Positions 5,846 through 13,011 of a DNA stretch of 14,465 nucleotides are shown one piece after another; position 1 is the stretch's first letter, and the number at the start of each line of letters is the position of its first letter. Source of the DNA: Acidobacteriota bacterium (lineage in GTDB: Bacteria > Acidobacteriota > Polarisedimenticolia > Polarisedimenticolales > Polarisedimenticolaceae). The position numbers and the translations under genes were made by a program. The notes beneath the pieces were generated by a model, which was given only the letters and a program-made list of their open reading frames with translations, was not told where the DNA came from and made no database searches. Location: assembly GCA_011773795.1 (NCBI GenBank), contig WVWW01000083.1:30988-45452 (forward strand), written 5' to 3'.

Positions 5846-7417
5846 TCAGAGCTCCGCCCGGATCTCCGCGGCGCGCGCGCGGATCTCCTCGCGCTCCGCG
5901 TCGCTCAACCGGTCGACGTTCTTGAGCGCCAGCGCCATCCGACGGTTGGTCGCGAAGCGCTCGCGGTGACGCATCATGAAGTCCCAGTAGAACACGTTGA
6001 ACGGACAGGCGTCGGCTCCGGTTCTTCGCTTGCGGTCGTAGCGGCAACCCCGGCAGTAGTTCGACATCTTGTCGATGTAGTTGGCGCTCCCGGCGTACGG
6101 CTTGGTGCCCACGACCCCGCCGTCCGCGTGCTGCGACATGCCGATCACGTTGGGCGCCGTGACCCAGTCCACGGCGTCGACGTACATGGCGAGGAACCAG
6201 TCGTTGATCTCCGCAGGATCGACGCCCGCGATCAGCGCGAAGTTGCCGAGCACCATCAGCCGCGGGATGTGGTGGCCCCAGGCGTGGTCCAGCACCTCGC
6301 CGACGCAGTGCCGCAGGCAGTTCATCTCGGTCTCGGCGGTCCAGTACAAGCGCGGCAACGGCGCGCGCTGTTGCAGGCCGTTGCGGCGCGCGTACTCCGG
6401 ACCTTCGCGGTAGTACACACCGCGGATGAACTCGCGCCAGCCGATCACCTGCCGGACGAATCCCTCGACGTCGTTCAGCTCCGCCCGGCCCGCGAGGTAC
6501 GCCTCGACCGCCGCGTCGACGCATTCCTGCGGGCGCAACAGCTTGAGGTTCAGGCTGCTCGACAGCCGCGAGTGGTACAGGACCGGCTCGCCCTCCCACA
6601 TCGCGTCCTCGTAGGTGCCGAAGCCGTGCAGCCGGTTGTCGACGAAGTCGCGCAGCGCGCGCAACGCCTGCGTCCGCGTCACCGGCCAGTGAAAGTGTTC
6701 CATGCGCCCGGGCGCGTCCGGCCAGGTGCGCTCGACCAGCTCCATGACCTCGCGCGTGAGCTTGTCGGGACGCGGGAGGTAGGGACGCGGCACGTCCGGC
6801 GCACGCTTGAAAGCCCGCCGGTTCTGCTTGTCGAAGTTCCAGGCGCCTCCCGTCGGGCTCCCGTCGTCCTCGACCAGAACGTCCAGGGCGCGCCGACGCG
6901 TGCGGTAGAAGAACTCCATCACCAGCTCGCGCCGGCCGTCTCCGGCCCAGGCGTCGAACCCCTCGAGCGAACAGGTGAACGAGGTGTCCTCGTGAACGTT
7001 CAACGGGACGCCGCACTCGCGCGCCGCGGCATCGAGCAGGGCGGCGACGCGGTGGTCTCCCGGACGGACGACCTCGACCGACTCGGCCCCCAGCTCGCGG
7101 ATCGCACGGGCGACCTCGGAGCCGAGCGACTGCGTGCTGGCGGGATCGTCCAGCCGGACGTAGCGCACGCGGAATCCCTTTCCTTCCAGTTCCCGCGCGA
7201 AGTGACGCATCGCGGCCAGGAACAGGGTCGTGCGCTGCCGGTGGCTCGGGACGTGCTCCGCCTCCTCGCGGACCTCGGCCATCCAGACCACGTCGCGTTC
7301 GCGGTCCGTCTCGCCGAGAACGGGAGAGTCCGCATCGAGCTGGTCGCCCAGGACGACGATCAGCCTTCGAGCTCCGCGCGCGGCGTCTCGCCGGTCCGCC
7401 GCCGTCCGTCGCGGCAT
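5846..7417 (-). CDS. phrB: FeS-cluster bacterial cryptochrome/photolyase (PhrB type)
   Basis: 523 residues from the ATG at 7417. The N-terminal Rossmann-like domain starts LIVVLGDQLD (19-28), typical of the photolyase-related COG3046 group. The C-terminal FAD-binding helical domain contains YHSRLSSSLN (281-290), GWREFIRG (326-333) and WGHHIPRLMVLGNF (380-393). Four cysteines, 367, 455, 458 and 471, have the same spacing (88, 3, 13) as the [4Fe-4S] ligands I recall for Agrobacterium PhrB (350, 438, 441, 454). PhrB is a (6-4) photolyase that uses light and FADH- to repair UV photoproducts; (6-4) specificity here is inferred from the family. The start is 4 nt after the stop of the lipoprotein gene, so translation is probably coupled. 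A longer open frame to 7570 is rejected because the extra residues are a low-complexity shadow of the upstream gene. Confidence 0.93.
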   Translation of the reverse strand: MPRRTAADRRDAARGARRLIVVLGDQLDADSPVLGETDRERDVVWMAEVREEAEHVPSHRQRTTLFLAAMRHFARELEGKGFRVRYVRLDDPASTQSLGSEVARAIRELGAESVEVVRPGDHRVAALLDAAARECGVPLNVHEDTSFTCSLEGFDAWAGDGRRELVMEFFYRTRRRALDVLVEDDGSPTGGAWNFDKQNRRAFKRAPDVPRPYLPRPDKLTREVMELVERTWPDAPGRMEHFHWPVTRTQALRALRDFVDNRLHGFGTYEDAMWEGEPVLYHSRLSSSLNLKLLRPQECVDAAVEAYLAGRAELNDVEGFVRQVIGWREFIRGVYYREGPEYARRNGLQQRAPLPRLYWTAETEMNCLRHCVGEVLDHAWGHHIPRLMVLGNFALIAGVDPAEINDWFLAMYVDAVDWVTAPNVIGMSQHADGGVVGTKPYAGSANYIDKMSNYCRGCRYDRKRRTGADACPFNVFYWDFMMRHRERFATNRRMALALKNVDRLSDAEREEIRARAAEIRAEL

Positions 7418-7421
7418 CGCC

Positions 7422-8132
7422 CTAGTAGTCGGCGAAGCCGACGACGCGGATGTAGTGGATGTCGAGCTCGCCGACGACGCCCGCCTCGTGCATCGCGTCC
7501 CGGAGCTCGTCGGACTCCACGAAGGCGCGGAGGTCGCCGACCTCGTTCGCCTGGTGGTAGACGACGACACGGTCGGGAGCGTCGAGGGAGCGACTCACCG
7601 CGTGGCCGATGATGCCGCTCCGACGCCGAAAGTCCTCGAAGGCGTCGTACTCGATGCGCCAGCGGTCGTAGTCCTCGACGTCGTGGACGACGATGATGCC
7701 GGGCAGCATCCGGCCCGAGACGAGGTTCCGCGACATCGGCCGCATGACGATGTGGGTGGGCTCGTCCTCGACACCGGCGTTGCGCAGCGTCGCCTCGAGC
7801 TCGTCCCCTTCGAGATAGGCCCGCAAGGCGTCCGCGTCGTTCCCCAGGCTGTACACGAAGACCCTGTCGGGATCGTCGATGCCGCGCTTGATGTAGTGAC
7901 CGAGGTAGCCGGCCCTCGCCCGCGAGGGAGCGTGCTCGTCGAACACCGCTTGCCACGCCTCGAAATCGGCCACCCGGTGGATCGTCAGCACCGAAACCGG
8001 CGGGAGACCTGTGGCGGCCCCGGAACCGGCGCTCCCCGTTGCGTCGCCGTCGGGCGGAGCATCTCCGTTCGCGCAGCCGGAGACGAGAAAAAGCGTCGCC
8101 CAGGCAAAAATAATTGCACTTCTTATAAACAA
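7422..8132 (-). CDS. Lipoprotein with two tandem ferredoxin-like (dimeric alpha/beta barrel) repeats
   Basis: I choose the TTG at 8132: GGGAG lies 5 nt ahead, and this start gives a compact lipoprotein signal with lipobox LVSGC (Cys20) after a hydrophobic core at 7-17. An ATG at 8198 is in frame but would put 22 unrelated residues ahead of the signal. After a Gly/Ala/Pro linker (21-44), residues 46-133 and 145-230 are clear repeats of each other. Shared landmarks are G-x-x-GH, D-x-PDRV-x-VY, LRA-[YF]-x-E-[GS]-DEL and EAGV/NAGV. Strand-helix-strand blocks of about 90 residues suggest the dimeric alpha/beta barrel (ABM-like) superfamily; no catalytic residues are evident. It is the first gene of the lipoprotein-photolyase-kinase run. 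Its function is unknown; a heme, quinone or small-molecule binding role is only a guess. Confidence 0.8.
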   Translation of the reverse strand: MFIRSAIIFAWATLFLVSGCANGDAPPDGDATGSAGSGAATGLPPVSVLTIHRVADFEAWQAVFDEHAPSRARAGYLGHYIKRGIDDPDRVFVYSLGNDADALRAYLEGDELEATLRNAGVEDEPTHIVMRPMSRNLVSGRMLPGIIVVHDVEDYDRWRIEYDAFEDFRRRSGIIGHAVSRSLDAPDRVVVYHQANEVGDLRAFVESDELRDAMHEAGVVGELDIHYIRVVGFADY

Positions 8133-8265
8133 TCGAACTCCCGCGTCGCCGGGAGCGGCGACGCCAATCTGTCGACGAATCCAAACATTTAAGCACATCG
8201 AACAAACCTTACTGAAGACCATCGTATATAGTCGCTGACCGTGCTTCGTCCGGAGGAGGCTGCCG
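8133..8265. promoter_or_regulatory. AT-rich divergent promoter region
   Basis: This is the only clearly AT-rich stretch in an otherwise GC-rich window, and it separates two divergent transcription units. On the + strand a TATAGT (8227-8232, 5 of 6 to the -10 consensus) lies about 34 nt before ATG 8266, without a good -35. On the - strand a TTAAAT (8192-8187) with a poor TTCAGT (8216-8211) at 18 nt spacing could serve the lipoprotein gene. The hexamers are suggestive only; that promoters lie here follows mostly from gene layout and composition. Confidence 0.45.
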
Positions 8266-10011
8266 ATGAACGAGACCCGAATCGCCCGTGCCCTGGCTGT
8301 GGGCATCCTGCTGACGCTCGCTGCCCTCCCGCTGTCGGCCCAGGCGCCGCTGCGTGTCGGCGACGTCTACGAGGCGGACATCACGACGCCCAGGAACTAC
8401 CCGCCCGGGAAGTCGGCTGGAGAGAGCGCCTGGGTCCACCAGCTCACGCATCCCGGGGCGACTTACATCGCGCTGCACTTCCGCAACTTCCATCTCGGTC
8501 AAGGCGACTACCTGGTCGTTTCCGATCTCTTCGGCACGCAATCCTACGTGATGGAAGGCCGCGGCAAGTTGAGCTCGGGCACCTTCTGGGCCCAGCACGT
8601 CAAGGGCGACACGGTGCTGCTCGAGCTGGTCACGACACGGAAGGGCGGCGGCAGCGGGTTCACGATCGACAAGTATGCCGCCGGCTTCGCCGACATCGCT
8701 GAGCCTCCGACACGGGCGGTTTGCAACAACTCCGATTTCGAGAATGCCGTCTGCCGCTCGCCCTCGATCGAATACACGAGGGGCAGGGCCGTTGCCCGAC
8801 TCCTGATCCAGGGCACCTCGCTCTGCACCGGCTGGCTGGCGTCCGCCAACAACCACCTGATCACCAACGAGCACTGCATCTCCTCCAGCTCCGCCGCGCT
8901 CAACACGGACTACGAGTTCGGCGCCGAGGCGCCGACCTGCGGGGCGTCCAACTGCCAGCTCTGCTGGGACGGCCAGATCTACTCGGGATCCGCGTTCATC
9001 CAGGACAACCCCGGGCTGGACTACGCACTCGTGCAGCTGAGTGGGGACCCGGCGGCCACCTACGGCTACCTGGAGATCGACGATCGCACGGCCAGCGTCG
9101 GCGAGGAGGTCTACCTCGTATCCCATCCGGGCGGGCGCGCGAAGGAGTTCGCCTACACCAGCGACAAGGGCCCGCTGGGTCCGACGGGCGCGGGGACCGT
9201 GATCTCCACGTCGGAACCCACCTGCACCGGCGGCACGCTCGAGGTCGGCTACTGGAACGACACCCAGGGCGGTTCGTCCGGCTCGCCGGTACTCGCCGTA
9301 TCGACCCAGAAGGTCATCGCGCTGCATCACTGCCGCGGGAGCCTGTCCAACTGCGGCAACCCCAACCGCGGCGTCCCGATCGACCAGATCTGCGCCGAGA
9401 TCTGCGACTACCTGAGACCCGAGTGCGCGGACGCTGCGGACTGCGACGACAGCGACATCTGCACGGCCGACAGCTGCAGCAACGGCACCTGCTCCAACGA
9501 CGCCATCGTCGGTTGCTGCGGAAACGGAGACTGCGAGACCGGAGAGGACTGCGACAGCTGTGCGGCCGATTGCATCAGCGGCGGGACGGGGCCCGGGTTC
9601 TGCGGCGACGGCGCTTGCAACGACCTCACGGAAGACTGCCTGAGCTGTCCCGAGGATTGCAACGGGCGTCAAAACGGCAAGCCGGCGAATCGCTTCTGTT
9701 GCGGCGACGGCGGGGGCGAGAATCCGGTCGACTGCACGGACAGCCGCTGCAGCTCGGGCGGCGTCACCTGCGGCGAGCCCGTCCCCTACTGTTGCGGCGA
9801 CCTCACGTGCGAAGGCGCCGAGAACGGCACCAACTGCGAGATCGACTGCGCGTTCTGCGGCAACGGGACCTGCGACCCGGGCGAGACCAGCTTCGACTGC
9901 CCGCAGGATTGCCCGACGTGCTCGACGGCCGGCCAGTCGTGTCGCAACGATTCGGACTGCTGCAGCCTGAATTGCAGCAACGGTCCGCCCGCGAGCCGCG
10001 TCTGCCAGTAG
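8266..10011 (+). CDS. Secreted trypsin-like (lysyl-endopeptidase-like) serine protease with Cys-rich repeat tail
   Basis: 581 residues; GGAGGAGG (8252-8259) lies 6 nt before the ATG. A signal peptide spans about 1-26 (cleavage near LSA-QA). Residues about 28-145 form an uncharacterised beta-rich N-domain. The protease domain (about 150-380) has CTGW at 187-190, catalytic His203 in ITNEHC, Asp252 in LDYALVQL and Ser338 in GSSGSPV. The TNEHC and GSSGSP forms are those of the Achromobacter protease I-like branch of the chymotrypsin fold, so Lys specificity is possible but not shown. Residues 376-581 hold close to 40 cysteines arranged in repeats such as CGNG-x-C-x2-GE-x-C at 418-429 and 531-545, related units at 446 and 509, and a knottin-like end at 552-580. 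This tail is probably extracellular, for binding, anchoring or stability. The gene appears monocistronic. Confidence 0.9.
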   Translation: MNETRIARALAVGILLTLAALPLSAQAPLRVGDVYEADITTPRNYPPGKSAGESAWVHQLTHPGATYIALHFRNFHLGQGDYLVVSDLFGTQSYVMEGRGKLSSGTFWAQHVKGDTVLLELVTTRKGGGSGFTIDKYAAGFADIAEPPTRAVCNNSDFENAVCRSPSIEYTRGRAVARLLIQGTSLCTGWLASANNHLITNEHCISSSSAALNTDYEFGAEAPTCGASNCQLCWDGQIYSGSAFIQDNPGLDYALVQLSGDPAATYGYLEIDDRTASVGEEVYLVSHPGGRAKEFAYTSDKGPLGPTGAGTVISTSEPTCTGGTLEVGYWNDTQGGSSGSPVLAVSTQKVIALHHCRGSLSNCGNPNRGVPIDQICAEICDYLRPECADAADCDDSDICTADSCSNGTCSNDAIVGCCGNGDCETGEDCDSCAADCISGGTGPGFCGDGACNDLTEDCLSCPEDCNGRQNGKPANRFCCGDGGGENPVDCTDSRCSSGGVTCGEPVPYCCGDLTCEGAENGTNCEIDCAFCGNGTCDPGETSFDCPQDCPTCSTAGQSCRNDSDCCSLNCSNGPPASRVCQ

Positions 10012-10063
10012 CGCGCACGCGTTCGCGGAACAGAAGGCGGGGGCTCCGAGGAGCTGCGACGCT

Positions 10064-10078
10064 CCGGGCGGCGCCCGG
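10064..10078. terminator. Short GC hairpin after the protease gene, possible terminator
   Basis: CCGGGC (10064-10069) and GCCCGG (10073-10078) form a perfect 6-bp stem with a 3-nt loop, 53 nt past the protease stop. No T-tract follows, so intrinsic termination is uncertain. The rest of the 152-nt gap (10012-10163) shows only a weak promoter-like TTGCAC/TATCTT pair (10083-10088, 10107-10112). Confidence 0.25.
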
Positions 10079-10163
10079 GATGTTGCACCTCGCCGAAGCG
10101 CCCTGATATCTTGGTGACGCGACTCGCGGCCTTCTGCGATGGTCGCGAGCGCTGGGGAACGTC

Positions 10164-10547
10164 GTGGACCCTGGCGTGAATCTACTCGCGGGCTGGATCG
10201 CGATCCTGGCCGGCGTGGTGGCCGGCGCCATCCTCGGGCTGCGCTTTCACCGTGAGTCGTGGCTAGGCGGTTACGCTTCCTGGCCGCGAAGAATGCTGCG
10301 GCTGGGCCACGTGTCTTTCTTCGGGCTCGGCTTCCTGAACATCGCCTACGCGCTGTCCGCCCGCGCACTCGATCCGCAACCGGGACTCCAACTTCCCGGC
10401 CTGTTGTTGATCGCCGCTGCCATCCTCATGCCCGCGACGTGCTTTACCGCGGCGTTCGTTCCGGCCGCACGTCACGCCTTCGCCGTCCCCGTGTTCTGCG
10501 TGTTTTTCGCCGTGGCCCTCTTTCTCGCCGCTCTGGTGCCGTCATGA
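10164..10547 (+). CDS. Small four-helix integral membrane protein
   Basis: 127 residues from the GTG at 10164, with GGGGA (10154-10158) 5 nt ahead. Four hydrophobic segments lie at about 7-26, 46-66, 76-98 and 103-125; the loops carry the basic clusters RFHR (27-30) and PRRMLR (41-46). No catalytic motif or known family is recognised. The TGA at 10545-10547 overlaps the ATG of the radical SAM gene (10544) in an ATGA junction, so the two are almost certainly translated as a unit. It is the first gene of a three-gene cluster. It may anchor the enzyme or handle a membrane substrate; this is inference from context only. Confidence 0.8.
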   Translation: MDPGVNLLAGWIAILAGVVAGAILGLRFHRESWLGGYASWPRRMLRLGHVSFFGLGFLNIAYALSARALDPQPGLQLPGLLLIAAAILMPATCFTAAFVPAARHAFAVPVFCVFFAVALFLAALVPS

Positions 10548-11857
10548 AGATCGCCCTCGTCGCGCTCTCCGGGATCCGCGTGTGCGACCCCGAGCTCATG
10601 CGTCTCGGTTTCACCCTGCCGGGCTTCGTCGAGCGCGGTCAGGTCATCGCCTCGTTGCCGTCGCTCTCCCTGCTCACGCTTGCGGGCATGACTCCCGCAA
10701 AGCACGAGGTCGCCTACCTCGAGGCTCGTGACCTCGGCTCCTCCGGCGTCCCGGAAGGCTTCGACGTCGCCGCGATCTCGACGCTCAGCGCGCAGGTACC
10801 CGAGGCATACGGGCTGGCCGATCGATGTCGCTCGGCGGGGATGAAGGTAGTCCTGGGTGGCCTTCACGTGACCGCGTTGCCGGAAGAGGCCCTGCACCAT
10901 GCCGACGCGGTTGTCGTCGGCGAGGGCGAGACGGTGTGGCCGCGCTTGCTGGAGTCGCTCGAGGCAGGCCACGCTGAGGGCATCATCGGCGACCGCTCGG
11001 GGAGCTTCTCGCTCGCCGATGCGCCGCTGCCCGCCTTTCATCTGCTGGACACGACGCGCTACAACAGGCTCACCGTGCAGACCAGCCGCGGCTGCCCTCA
11101 CCACTGCGAGTTCTGCGCCAGTTCCATCCTGACCGCGCCGCGTTTCAAGACGAAGCCGATCTCCAAGGTGCTCGCCGAGGTCGATGCCATCCTCGAGATC
11201 TGGGACCGACCTTTCGTCGAGCTCGCCGACGACAACAGCTTCGTCAACCGCCCGTACTGGAAGGAGCTGCTTCCCTCTCTTGCCCGCCGCGAGGTGCGCT
11301 GGTTCACGGAGACCGACCTGTCGGTCGCGGAGGACGACCGCCTTCTCCATCTGGCACGTCGCGCCGGCTGCGTGGAAGTGCTCATCGGCTTCGAGAGCCC
11401 GACGCGCGAGCCGTTGCACGGTCTCGAGCTTCGTCGCGACTGGAAGCTGCAACGCTGGGGAGACTATCGGGACGCGATCCGGCGGATTCAGTCCCACGGC
11501 ATCCGAGTCAACGCCTGCTTCATCCTCGGTCTCGACGGCCAGGCGGGAGACTGCTTCGACGAGGTCCGCGAGTTCGTCGACGAGGCCACCCCGTTCGACG
11601 TGCAGATCACCGTGCAGACCGCGTTTCCGGGCACCCCGCTGCGCGCGCGCCTGAAACAGGAAGGGCGCCTGCTCGGCGACGGGGACTGGGAGCGATGCAC
11701 GTTATTCGACATCGGGTTCAAGCCCAAACGCATGACCGTGGATCAACTACGCGAGGGATTCAAGAAGCTGGCGACGGACCTGTACGGCGAAGAACGCACG
11801 CGTCGGCGACGCGAGGGTTTCAGACGGCATGCGCGCAAGGTGCTCGCCGTCCAGTGA
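10544..11857 (+). CDS. B12-binding-domain-type radical SAM protein
   Basis: 437 residues. The N-terminal third (about 1-150) is a Rossmann-like cobalamin-binding-type domain with VVLGGLHVTALPEEAL (102-117) and VVVGEGE (123-129), the usual landmarks of this family; the canonical cobalamin-ligating DxHxxG is not seen, as in many members. The radical SAM core follows: CxxxCxxC with Cys184, 188 and 191 in TSRGCPHHCEFC, then ELADDNSF (226-233), TETDLSV (255-261) and IGFES (281-285). Such enzymes use a [4Fe-4S] cluster and S-adenosylmethionine for methylation, ring formation or other radical steps, often on lipids, tetrapyrroles or natural products. The substrate here is unknown. The start overlaps the preceding membrane protein's stop, and the next gene begins 11 nt after this stop. 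An upstream in-frame extension to 10259 is a shadow of the membrane gene. Confidence 0.92.
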   Translation: MKIALVALSGIRVCDPELMRLGFTLPGFVERGQVIASLPSLSLLTLAGMTPAKHEVAYLEARDLGSSGVPEGFDVAAISTLSAQVPEAYGLADRCRSAGMKVVLGGLHVTALPEEALHHADAVVVGEGETVWPRLLESLEAGHAEGIIGDRSGSFSLADAPLPAFHLLDTTRYNRLTVQTSRGCPHHCEFCASSILTAPRFKTKPISKVLAEVDAILEIWDRPFVELADDNSFVNRPYWKELLPSLARREVRWFTETDLSVAEDDRLLHLARRAGCVEVLIGFESPTREPLHGLELRRDWKLQRWGDYRDAIRRIQSHGIRVNACFILGLDGQAGDCFDEVREFVDEATPFDVQITVQTAFPGTPLRARLKQEGRLLGDGDWERCTLFDIGFKPKRMTVDQLREGFKKLATDLYGEERTRRRREGFRRHARKVLAVQ

Positions 11858-11868
11858 GGAGGGATCTC

Positions 11869-12249
11869 ATGCAAGACGGGCGATGGGTCGCGGCAGTCTT
11901 CTGGGTCGCGGCGGCTTACGACGGGATTCTGGGGCTGATCTTCATCTTCGCACCGGCCTGGGCCTTCGGCGTGATGGACGTGCCACCGGTGAACCACTAC
12001 GGTTACGTGCGGTTCCCCGCGGGACTCTTGCTGGTCTTCGCGGCGATGTTCGTGCGCATCGCCCGGGACGCCGGAGCGAATCGTACGCTGATCCCCTACG
12101 GGATCGGGTTGAAGCTGGCCTATTGCCTGACGGTGTTCGGCTACTGGGCCGGACCGGGGATCTCGGCGATCTGGAAACCGTTCGCGCTCGCGGACCTCGT
12201 CTTCATCGTTCTGTTCGCGATGGCGTACCGGGGCATCGGGCGACACTGA
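11869..12249 (+). CDS. Small four-helix membrane protein, third gene of the radical SAM cluster
   Basis: 126 residues. The ATG at 11869 is set by a strong GAGGAGGG (11857-11864); a longer open frame back to 11695 only runs over the radical SAM gene. Hydrophobic segments lie at about 7-30, 47-65, 74-96 and 102-120. Notable residues are the YDGILGL turn in helix 1, NHYGYVRFPAG before helix 2, and Lys82 and Lys103 near the ends of helices 3 and 4. The overall shape recalls small 4-TM families such as DoxX-like proteins, but I cannot assign it. It follows the radical SAM gene by 11 nt, which makes a conserved functional partnership plausible. It converges with the isoaspartate methyltransferase gene across a 6-nt gap, so there is no room for a separate terminator. 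Confidence 0.82.
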   Translation: MQDGRWVAAVFWVAAAYDGILGLIFIFAPAWAFGVMDVPPVNHYGYVRFPAGLLLVFAAMFVRIARDAGANRTLIPYGIGLKLAYCLTVFGYWAGPGISAIWKPFALADLVFIVLFAMAYRGIGRH

Positions 12250-12255
12250 GTCCGC

Positions 12256-12981
12256 TCAATCTTCTTCCAGCACCTCGCCGGTCATCGGCACGAAGCGCAC
12301 GCCGATGAGACGTTGCCGGTGGACGCCCTCCTCGTCGCGCGTGATCAGGATCAGCTCCTGACGTGCCGCGCCGACCGGGACGATCATGCGCCCGCCGACG
12401 GCGAGCTGCTCGACCAGCGGCTCGGGGACGCGGCCGGGGGCGGCGGTGACGATGATCGCGTCGAAGGGCGCCTCCTCGGGCCAGCCGCGGTAGCCGTCGC
12501 CGTAGCGCGTGTGGATGTTCTCGTAGCCGAGTTTCTTCAGATCGGCCGCGGCGCGCTTGGCCAGCGGCTCGACGATCTCGATCGTGTAGACCTCGGCCGC
12601 CAGCTCGGCGAGCACCGCCGCCTGGTAGCCGGAGCCGGTGCCGATCTCCAGCACGCGTTCGTCGCCGGCGAGCTCGAGCTGCTCGGTCATGTAGGCCACG
12701 ATGTAGGGCTGCGAGATCGTCTGCATCTCGCCGATGGGCACCGGGTAGTCGGCGTACGCGTGCCGGCGGACGTCGTCGGGCATCAGCTCGTGACGCGGGA
12801 CCGCTCGCATCGCGGCGAGGAGGCGTTCGTCCCCGATGCCGCGCGCCGCGATCTGCTCTCGCACCATCTGCTCGCGCAGCTCGGCGTAGGGATCGCGCTC
12901 TTGTGCCGGTGCCTGCGGCGCCGCAAGACCGGCCAGGAGGACGCCCGAAACCAGGATGCGCTTGGCGGTCGTCACGTTCAT
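12256..12981 (-). CDS. pcm: Exported protein-L-isoaspartate O-methyltransferase
   Basis: 241 residues. The family core is unmistakable: VPRHELMP (61-68), MQTISQPYIVA (86-96), SAM-binding motif I VLEIGTGSGYQAAVLA (110-125), YTIEIVEPLA (132-141), GDGYRGW (161-167) and FDAIIVTAA (173-181). PCMT methylates L-isoaspartyl residues in damaged proteins with S-adenosylmethionine, starting their repair. Unlike the usual cytoplasmic enzyme of about 210 residues, this one has an N-terminal signal-like segment (Lys7-Arg8, hydrophobic 9-20, Ala/Pro-rich to 27), so it is probably exported or membrane-tethered. The start is the only ATG ahead of the hydrophobic stretch. Its gene lies 30 nt after the stop of the TPR kinase on the same strand and may be co-transcribed; a TATAGT element lies about 18 nt before the ATG. 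Confidence 0.93.
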   Translation of the reverse strand: MNVTTAKRILVSGVLLAGLAAPQAPAQERDPYAELREQMVREQIAARGIGDERLLAAMRAVPRHELMPDDVRRHAYADYPVPIGEMQTISQPYIVAYMTEQLELAGDERVLEIGTGSGYQAAVLAELAAEVYTIEIVEPLAKRAAADLKKLGYENIHTRYGDGYRGWPEEAPFDAIIVTAAPGRVPEPLVEQLAVGGRMIVPVGAARQELILITRDEEGVHRQRLIGVRFVPMTGEVLEED

Positions 12982-13011
12982 GTTGCTGAGATCACTATAG
13001 CGCTCGTAGCA

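Noticed and set aside
4348..5925. A 525-codon open frame on the plus strand opposite the kinase domain
   Set aside because: Opposite a complete kinase domain; the product is Arg/Asp-rich low complexity. Shadow frame.
7418..7570. Upstream extension of the photolyase reading frame
   Set aside because: It overlaps the lipoprotein gene by about 150 nt, is a Ser/Thr/Arg-rich shadow, and photolyases of this group begin close to the LGDQLD strand.
5813..7612. A 599-codon open frame on the plus strand opposite the photolyase gene
   Set aside because: Opposite a fully conserved FeS photolyase; the product is His/Arg/Val-rich without motifs. Shadow frame.
8209..10368. A 719-codon open frame on the minus strand opposite the protease gene
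   Set aside because: It lies antisense to a gene with signal peptide, catalytic triad and ordered Cys repeats; its product is Ala/Arg-rich with no domain. It is a GC-rich codon-bias shadow.
10259..10543. Upstream extension of the radical SAM reading frame
   Set aside because: It overlaps a convincing 4-TM gene in another frame; the B12-type domain starts at MKIALVAL (10544).
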